Below, piece after piece: positions 58,297 to 64,000 of a DNA stretch of 64,000 nt (the stretch's first letter is position 1; each line of letters starts with the position of its first letter). The notes under the pieces are model-generated. The model searched no databases, was not told the DNA's origin, and saw nothing but the letters and a program-made list of their open reading frames with translations. The stretch lies in contig CP198939.1 of assembly GCA_052401645.1 (NCBI GenBank), forward strand, positions 434,001 through 498,000. Reading direction: 5' to 3'. This DNA comes from Arsenophonus sp052401645 (lineage in GTDB: Bacteria > Pseudomonadota > Gammaproteobacteria > Enterobacterales > Enterobacteriaceae). Made by a program: the position numbers and the translations under genes.

Positions 58297-59307
58297 TTAT
58301 TTTTTACATAAAAGTATTGATAAAATTTCTAATTTTGAAAAAAAGGATTTATCATAATCATAGTCTTGTTTGAAATGTAATTCAGCTTGAGTAATTAATT
58401 CTATTGCAATTTGTAATTTACGAAGTGGTATACGGTGTACAGCAGTTATAATAAGAGAACGACGGGCTTTCCAGATTTTATATTCATCAAGTAATTTTTT
58501 AAAATATTTATCGTTACTTTGTTGCTTTAATGTTATAAGTAATATTAGTTCACGTTGAATTATATGTAATAATATGATTATCTCAGAGTTTTCTCGCTGT
58601 AATTGTTGAAGAATATATAAACCTCGTTTAATCTCACCAGCAAGAAGTGCATCAACCCAATGATAAGGTGTAAAATTAACAGCATTATCTACAACTTTTT
58701 TTACACGAGATAAAGTAAAATTATTATCAGAATATAATATTGACAAACGTTCAAGTATTTGATTAATAGCCATCAAATTACCTTCATAACAGTAACAAAG
58801 AAGCTGATTAGCTTCTTTATCTAAAGAAGCAGACATCATTTTTACTCGTTGTGTTATCCAATAAGATAATCTTGATTGCTCAGGTATCAAACAATTAATG
58901 TAAACTACATCTTCACATATTTTTTTATACCAAGAACTATTTTCTTGTGCTTTACTTAGTTTCATACCACGCAATATAAGTAATAGATCAGGGTGTAATA
59001 ATCCAGTTAACTTAAGAAGATTTTTCGCCATGATTGTATTTGGCCCATTTTTAGGTAATGTTAGGATAAGAATTTGTCGATTAGAAAATAAGCTAAATGA
59101 TTGACTAAGAAAATAAATACTCTCCCAATTAGTATTTGTATCTAATAAATATGTATAACGTTCAGTGAAATCTTTCTGTTTTGCGGTTTGACAAATTTTA
59201 TCTATACTATCTTCTGATAAAAAAGGATCATTACCAAAAATTAGATAACAAGTTTTTAGCTTATAAGAAAGTTGTAAAGTTAGTTGTTCTGGATAAATAC
59301 GAATCAT
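58297..59307 (-). CDS. holA: DNA polymerase III delta subunit
   Basis: Clamp-loader subunit that opens the beta clamp. 336 aa against 343. Starts MIRIYPEQLTLQLSYKLKTC; conserved LIFGNDPFLSEDS (about 22-34), SFSLFSNRQILILTLPKNGP (near 71), LSKAQENSSWY and CYCYEGNLMAINQILERLS (near 188). Complete apart from the short C-terminal tail. Between lptE and nadD as in E. coli. Confidence 0.98.
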   Translation of the reverse strand: MIRIYPEQLTLQLSYKLKTCYLIFGNDPFLSEDSIDKICQTAKQKDFTERYTYLLDTNTNWESIYFLSQSFSLFSNRQILILTLPKNGPNTIMAKNLLKLTGLLHPDLLLILRGMKLSKAQENSSWYKKICEDVVYINCLIPEQSRLSYWITQRVKMMSASLDKEANQLLCYCYEGNLMAINQILERLSILYSDNNFTLSRVKKVVDNAVNFTPYHWVDALLAGEIKRGLYILQQLQRENSEIIILLHIIQRELILLITLKQQSNDKYFKKLLDEYKIWKARRSLIITAVHRIPLRKLQIAIELITQAELHFKQDYDYDKSFFSKLEILSILLCKK

Positions 59308-59338
59308 TTTTAGTCTACCAATATTTTTTTTATAACAT

Positions 59339-59851
59339 CTAATTTTTATGTTTATTTTTAAAATTATTATGAATGATTAGTAATTTAAAAATTAATTGAC
59401 TAGCTGTTTGTTCAAGTATTTCTTTTTTAATAAATTCATTTTCAACGTCTTTAGCTAATGTTTTCAAAGAATCATCAAAGATAGATTGACTGATATGTGT
59501 TTTAATTGGAAAAACTATGCCATTAGGTAAAATCATTTGCGCATTGACATAAAAGTTTAATTGTTTTTCTGCACTTTTACCATCTTGATTAATAGAAACA
59601 GTTTCAATGTTTTCAGACGAACACATAATTTTTAAAATTGGCAGATTGTGGAAATTCTCATTTACTAATTTTATATTATTTAGATGTAATTGTTGTTTAA
59701 TTGCAGTTGCTAAATTACCGTATTGATCACTGATACTTAATCTTAATTCTTTTAATTCTCTAGATATATGAATTGTATCTTTTAATGAGGATATACATCC
59801 AGCCATAACAAATATAGTAAAAGTTATAAATAAGATAATTAAATAATGCAT
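59339..59851 (-). CDS. lptE: LPS-assembly lipoprotein LptE
   Basis: Outer-membrane lipoprotein that plugs LptD for lipopolysaccharide export. 170 aa against 193. Signal peptide with lipobox VMAGC, so the lipidated cysteine is Cys19; then DTIHISRELKELRLSISDQY, and LKTLAKDVENEFIKKEILEQ near 130 matches the E. coli pattern. The disordered C-terminal tail of E. coli LptE is missing. It implies that an LPS outer membrane is still built. 21 nt after leuS. Identification rests on position plus modest similarity. Confidence 0.93.
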   Translation of the reverse strand: MHYLIILFITFTIFVMAGCISSLKDTIHISRELKELRLSISDQYGNLATAIKQQLHLNNIKLVNENFHNLPILKIMCSSENIETVSINQDGKSAEKQLNFYVNAQMILPNGIVFPIKTHISQSIFDDSLKTLAKDVENEFIKKEILEQTASQLIFKLLIIHNNFKNKHKN

Positions 59852-59872
59852 ATTCTACATCCTTATTAATAT

Positions 59873-62461
59873 CTAGTTAACAACAAAATTTAATATCTTA
59901 CCTGGTATATAAATTACTTTACGGATTTTTATATCCTTAAGGTATTTTGCTACAAAATATTCTTTCATTGCTATGTCTAAAACAGAATTTTTTGATAGAT
60001 TATTGATATCAACAGTTATTCGTCCACGAATCCTACCATTAACTTGAATTATAATTAACTTAGTATTTTCTATTTTTGCTTGTTCATCAATGATAGGCCA
60101 TGGTGCATTATCAATATCTTCCAAATGTCCGAGTGCCTTCCACATAATGAAACAAACATGTGGAATAATAGGCGATAACATTCTGACAATAGCCTCTAAT
60201 GATTCTTGCATTAAAGCAAGATCTTGTTCATTATGATAAGTTATATGAGTTAGTTTATTCATGAATTCCATAATAGAAGCAATTGCAGTATTAAATGCAT
60301 AACGACGACTGATATCATCAGTCACTTTAGCTATTGTTTTATGTAGATCTCGACGAAGATTTTTTTGTTTCTGTGTTAGGTTGATTATATCTAATATAGT
60401 TATTTTATATTTTTGTGTATGTTCAAAAACTATTCTCCAAAGACGACGAATAAAACGATTTGCACCTTCCATATTTGATTCTTTCCATTCAATAGTAATT
60501 TCAGGTGGAGCAGCAAACATAATAAATAAACGTAATGTATCAGCTCCATACTTTTCTAAAATTAATCCTGGATCAATACCGTTATTTTTTGATTTGGACA
60601 TTTTACTCATCCCTATATAAAAGATTTTATGTCCGTATTTATCAGTTGCTTTAATAATTTTACCTTTTTTATTTCGTTCAATAGTTATATCATTGGATGA
60701 CACCCAAACACGTTGTTTATTTTTATCTAAGTAGTAAAAAGTATCTGCTAATACCATTCCTTGACATAATAAGTTATTAGTTGGTTCATCATAATTTATC
60801 AATCCAATATCTCGCATTAATTTATTAAAAAAACGGAAATATAATAAATGCATAATAGCGTGTTCAATACCACCAATATATTGATCAACAGGAAGCCAAT
60901 AATTAGCTGCAACTGGATCTAGCATCGCTTGATCATAATTAGGGCAGGTATAACGAGCATAATACCAAGAAGACTCCATAAAAGTATCAAAGGTATCAGT
61001 TTCACGTAATACTGTATAATCATTAATTTTTCTCTTTATTATCCATTCTGGATGAGTTCTAATAGGATTAGTGATCCCATTTATCAATACATCTTCAGGT
61101 AATATAACTGGCAACTCATTTTCTGGTACTGACATAATGGATCCATCTTCCATCGTTAGCATTGGAATAGGTGTCCCCCAATAACGTTGGCGAGAAACTC
61201 CCCAATCGCATAAACGATAATTTACTTTACGTTGAGCCGAACCTTGTGAAACTAGTTTATCTGTAATAGCTTTACCACCTGTTTCGTTATCCATACCAGT
61301 AAATTCATTTGAATTAATTAATTTATTTTTATTAGTCAACGTATCAATTGTTAAATTAAGTAAGTATTTTTCATTATTAACGATAACAGTTTTAATTGGT
61401 AAATTATGTTTAGTTGCAAATTCCAAGTCATTCTTATTATGCCCAGGAACACCAATTATTACTTCTGTACCATATTCCATTAATATAAAATTAGCTATCC
61501 AGATTGGAATTTTTTCATTAGTTAGAGGGTGAATTGCAAATAAATTAGTATCAATACCAATTTTTTTAATCTTAGCCATTTCAACTTCATTAGCTTTAAT
61601 ATTACGACATTCATTTATAAAATTTGTAATTTTAATATTTTTTTCTGCTGCTATTTTTGCTAATGGATGAGTTATTGAAATGGCTAGATAAGTTATACCC
61701 ATAAATAAATCAGGTCTAGTAGTATAACCGATTAATTCTTCATTCTTATCTTTTAGTTTAAAAGTAACCTCAACTCCTTCCGAGCGACCGATCCAGTTAC
61801 GCTGCATAGTTTTAACTTGTTCTGGCCAACCATCGAGTTTATCTAAATCATTGAGTAGCTCTTCAGCATAAGTAGTAATTTTTATGAACCATTGAGGAAT
61901 TTCTTTTTGCTCTACATGTGTATCGCAACGCCAACAGCAATTATTAATAACTTGTTCGTTAGCTAAAACTGTTAAATCATTTGGACACCAATTAACTGCA
62001 GATGTTTTTTTATAAACCAATTTTTTTTCATAAAGTTTAGTAAAAAACCATTGCTCCCAACGATAATATTCTGGTGTACAGGTTTTAATTTCTCGACTCC
62101 AATCATAACTAAATCCAAACATCTTTAATTGATTTTTCATATAATCAATATTGGCATAAGTCCAAAGTGCTGGACTAGTATTATTTTTTATCGCAGCATT
62201 TTCTGCTGGTAAACCAAAAGCATCCCATCCGATTGGTTGTAGAACATTTTTACCAAGCATACGTTGGTAACGAGAAATAACATCACCAATGGTATAATTA
62301 CGAATATGACCCATATGTAATCGACCTGATGGGTAAGGTAACATTGATAAACAATAATATTTTTCTTTCTTATAATCTTCTATTACTTTAAATGTTTCTT
62401 TTTTTTCCCAATGACTTTGTACGTATTGTTCTATTTCTTTTGATCTATATTCTTTTTGCAT
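59873..62461 (-). CDS. leuS: Leucyl-tRNA synthetase
   Basis: Charges tRNA-Leu. The ATG at 62459-62461 gives 862 aa (E. coli 860) starting MQKEYRSKEIEQYVQSHWEK; an in-frame TTG 12 nt earlier is not needed. Class I signatures PYPSGRLHMGHIRNYTIGD (HIGH-type, near 43) and MSKMSKSKNNGID (KMSKS) are intact, as is the zinc-binding CCWRCD segment. The CP1 editing domain is present, but key residues differ: TTRPDLFMG where E. coli has Thr252 in TTRPDT, YGTEVIIGVPGHNKND where E. coli has YGTGAVMAVPGHDQRD. Aminoacylation looks intact and editing probably weakened. Confidence 0.98.
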   Translation of the reverse strand: MQKEYRSKEIEQYVQSHWEKKETFKVIEDYKKEKYYCLSMLPYPSGRLHMGHIRNYTIGDVISRYQRMLGKNVLQPIGWDAFGLPAENAAIKNNTSPALWTYANIDYMKNQLKMFGFSYDWSREIKTCTPEYYRWEQWFFTKLYEKKLVYKKTSAVNWCPNDLTVLANEQVINNCCWRCDTHVEQKEIPQWFIKITTYAEELLNDLDKLDGWPEQVKTMQRNWIGRSEGVEVTFKLKDKNEELIGYTTRPDLFMGITYLAISITHPLAKIAAEKNIKITNFINECRNIKANEVEMAKIKKIGIDTNLFAIHPLTNEKIPIWIANFILMEYGTEVIIGVPGHNKNDLEFATKHNLPIKTVIVNNEKYLLNLTIDTLTNKNKLINSNEFTGMDNETGGKAITDKLVSQGSAQRKVNYRLCDWGVSRQRYWGTPIPMLTMEDGSIMSVPENELPVILPEDVLINGITNPIRTHPEWIIKRKINDYTVLRETDTFDTFMESSWYYARYTCPNYDQAMLDPVAANYWLPVDQYIGGIEHAIMHLLYFRFFNKLMRDIGLINYDEPTNNLLCQGMVLADTFYYLDKNKQRVWVSSNDITIERNKKGKIIKATDKYGHKIFYIGMSKMSKSKNNGIDPGLILEKYGADTLRLFIMFAAPPEITIEWKESNMEGANRFIRRLWRIVFEHTQKYKITILDIINLTQKQKNLRRDLHKTIAKVTDDISRRYAFNTAIASIMEFMNKLTHITYHNEQDLALMQESLEAIVRMLSPIIPHVCFIMWKALGHLEDIDNAPWPIIDEQAKIENTKLIIIQVNGRIRGRITVDINNLSKNSVLDIAMKEYFVAKYLKDIKIRKVIYIPGKILNFVVN

Positions 62462-63454
62462 GATGTTGATCAAACCTTATTATTTATCTATGATAGAAAT
62501 ACCATATTTGCAGTGAATAATAACTACTATTAATTTAAATTCTAAATAAAATAGAGCTGATATTTTTTAAAGAAAAATTATTAATAAAATAATTATGATA
62601 AAATTAAATATATTTAAAATGAAGATTTCATATTCTAAATTTATATAAAAGAATTTATCAATATAAATTAAATTATAATTTATATTATTTAATACTATTA
62701 TATTTGCAAAACTGAACAATCATTTTGTCATTAAGGAGATGAATAAATTAGGATTAATTTATGCTTTAAGGAATCTTTCATTATATAAATTACTTTGTTA
62801 ATAATTTTATAAATTTAATATAGAAAATTATTCTTTAAAAGAATTTAAACTGTATTTTTAATAATGTGATTTAATAATGAACAATACGAAATATTATTGA
62901 TTAACAAGTAAATAAATTAGAAGTTTATTTATGTAATCAGAGCTATTTTAATCTATTTTAATATTTTTTTAATATCATAAAGATCTTCATGATTTTATTT
63001 TTGAAATTTTTTATGTTATCTGTGTGGATATGTATATTTGAATTCTTAATGAATTATAAATATTATAATAGTTTGAATATTAAAATTTAATATTATTAAT
63101 CAAAATTTTAAAAAATTTTACTTTATCATTTATATAAATATAATTTATTTAAAATATTTATTTAAAATATTTATTTAATATTTTAATAGATTTAAAACTA
63201 TTAATAATTTTATTATTTTTTTAGAATAGATTAATACAGCATGTATATATATAACTAATGTAGTTATTATTATTCTATTTCTCATTAAAAAACTAAAAGT
63301 AATTAAAACTATCTATACTATTTATAGATTTTTAAAGATATTAAAAATTAAAAATTTTTTGGTATAAAACTAATATAAAATATAAATAAATTAATAAAAT
63401 ATTAAGTTTTAATAAATTAGAATTTTTAGAAAATATATTATTTAACTAATTCCA
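62462..63454. other. 1.0 kb non-coding gap between leuS and lnt
   Basis: No gene recognised. E. coli has ybeL, rihA and the gltIJKL transporter genes between leuS and lnt. It contains a 13-bp tandem repeat (63143-63181). The leuS promoter should be in the left part but cannot be placed. Confidence 0.6.
63143..63181. repeat. 13-bp tandem repeat, three copies
   Basis: ATTTATTTAAAAT at 63143-63155 and 63156-63168, and an imperfect third copy (ATTTATTTAATAT) at 63169-63181. Too short for CRISPR and without spacers; a replication-slippage product in non-coding DNA. Confidence 0.85.
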
Positions 63455-63484
63455 ATTTTATTTTATCAATTGATAAAATAAAAT
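63455..63484 (-). terminator. 30-bp perfect palindrome downstream of lnt
   Basis: Perfect 15-bp arms without loop (ATTTTATTTTATCAA and its complement), 45 nt beyond the lnt stop. On the lnt coding strand the right arm ends in an A-rich sequence and no strong U-tract follows, so a terminator role is tentative. Confidence 0.4.
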
Positions 63485-63529
63485 AATATGATTAGTTATC
63501 AAAAATTACGATGATTAGTATATTTTAAA

Positions 63530-64000
63530 TTAACTAATTTTTTTTCGTCTAATAAAGTATGATAGTATAATGAATATAGTCACTAATATCCATATAGGTA
63601 AATTACCCCAACGTGCATAAGGTGTTAGACCAGATGTAGGTGTTACTTCAATGCTTAATACAGAGCTAGTAAATTGAGGAAGTTCTGCTTGAATATCTCC
63701 ATTAGGTTTAATTACTGCCGTAATACCATTATTGGTAGCACGTAATAATGGTCTACCAAGTTCAAGTGCACGCATACGTGCCATTTGAAAGTGTTGCCAT
63801 GGACCAATAGAATGTCCAAACCAAGCATCATTTGAAATAGTTAATATAAAATCAGTATCTGATTTAAAATTATTTCTAACTTGATTTCCTAAAATAATTT
63901 CATAACAAATAGCTGCTGTTAAATGAATATTACCAGCCATTAATTGCTGTTGTTTATAATCACCATGACTAAAATTTGACATTGGTAAATTGAATAAAGG
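63530..64000 (-). CDS. lnt: Apolipoprotein N-acyltransferase, partial
   Basis: Inner-membrane enzyme that adds the third acyl chain to lipoproteins, needed for sorting such as of LptE. About 156 C-terminal residues are present; the frame is open to the window edge (PLFNLPMSNFSHGDY) and the rest lies beyond. The nitrilase-like domain carries the catalytic Cys in LTAAICYEIILG, followed by TISNDAWFGHSIGPWQHFQM and RPLLRATNNGITAVI. A C-terminal membrane helix (LPIWILVTIFIILSYF) precedes basic RRKKIS. The visible part is intact. Confidence 0.97.
   Translation of the reverse strand, partial: PLFNLPMSNFSHGDYKQQQLMAGNIHLTAAICYEIILGNQVRNNFKSDTDFILTISNDAWFGHSIGPWQHFQMARMRALELGRPLLRATNNGITAVIKPNGDIQAELPQFTSSVLSIEVTPTSGLTPYARWGNLPIWILVTIFIILSYFIRRKKIS

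Noticed and set aside
63143..63181. 13-bp direct repeats as a possible CRISPR or iteron array
   Set aside because: Copies are contiguous without spacers, only three, pure A/T and imperfect; a slippage product.

Overview
The window is a very AT-rich piece (by eye only about a fifth to a quarter G+C) of a strongly reduced genome from the Enterobacterales. Nearly every protein aligns residue by residue with its Escherichia coli counterpart, and gene order is largely that of E. coli, but the genes are interrupted by kilobases of almost featureless A/T sequence (up to 6.4 kb). Together with one clear pseudogene (dacA), a homopolymer frameshift (nadD), a nonsense-shortened def, a lone 5S rRNA gene and the absence of mobile elements, this suggests a host-restricted, probably insect-associated, endosymbiont still losing genes. 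I cannot name the species.

Layout. 1-2405: purD (cut by the window edge) and purH, reverse strand, late purine synthesis. 2406-6712: a 4.3 kb desert where the flanking genes predict 16S and 23S rRNA; only 5S rRNA (6713-6834) and a strong terminator remain. 6981-9987: murB-birA and convergent coaA (cell wall precursor, biotin, CoA). 10368-10803: four tRNA genes (Thr-TGT, Tyr-GTA, Gly-TCC, Thr-GGT); tufB, which follows in E. coli, is missing. 11561-25318: the complete S10, spc and alpha ribosomal protein operons with secY, rpmJ and rpoA. 26477-30745 (reverse): def-fmt-rsmB-trkA. 32170-33557: tsaC-aroE. 36236-37594 (reverse): pssA. 37595-43976: a 6.4 kb desert. 43977-47763 (reverse): nrdHIEF. 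48790-62461 (reverse): leuS-lptE-holA-nadD, mrdA-mrdB, dacA pseudogene, ybeD, lipB, lipA, in E. coli order but without cobC, rsfS, rlmH and rlpA. 63530-64000: the C-terminal end of lnt.

The retained functions are translation, core transcription, precursor synthesis for envelope and cofactors (murB, coaA, lipoate, NAD, phosphatidylserine), rod-shape wall synthesis, lipoprotein acylation and LPS export, and class Ib ribonucleotide reduction.

I found no new mobile, defence or secondary-metabolite system. The observations most worth following are: (i) three synteny breakpoints that fit recombination between rRNA operons or tuf genes whose repeats have since eroded; (ii) terminator-like hairpins fused to the 3' ends of the genes that close transcription units, with the stop codon inside the hairpin; (iii) a nadD that needs frame restoration at a run of ten A; (iv) a LeuRS whose editing-site residues are altered; (v) a TsaC lacking its WPGP motif; and (vi) a set of long perfect palindromes standing in otherwise decayed DNA.
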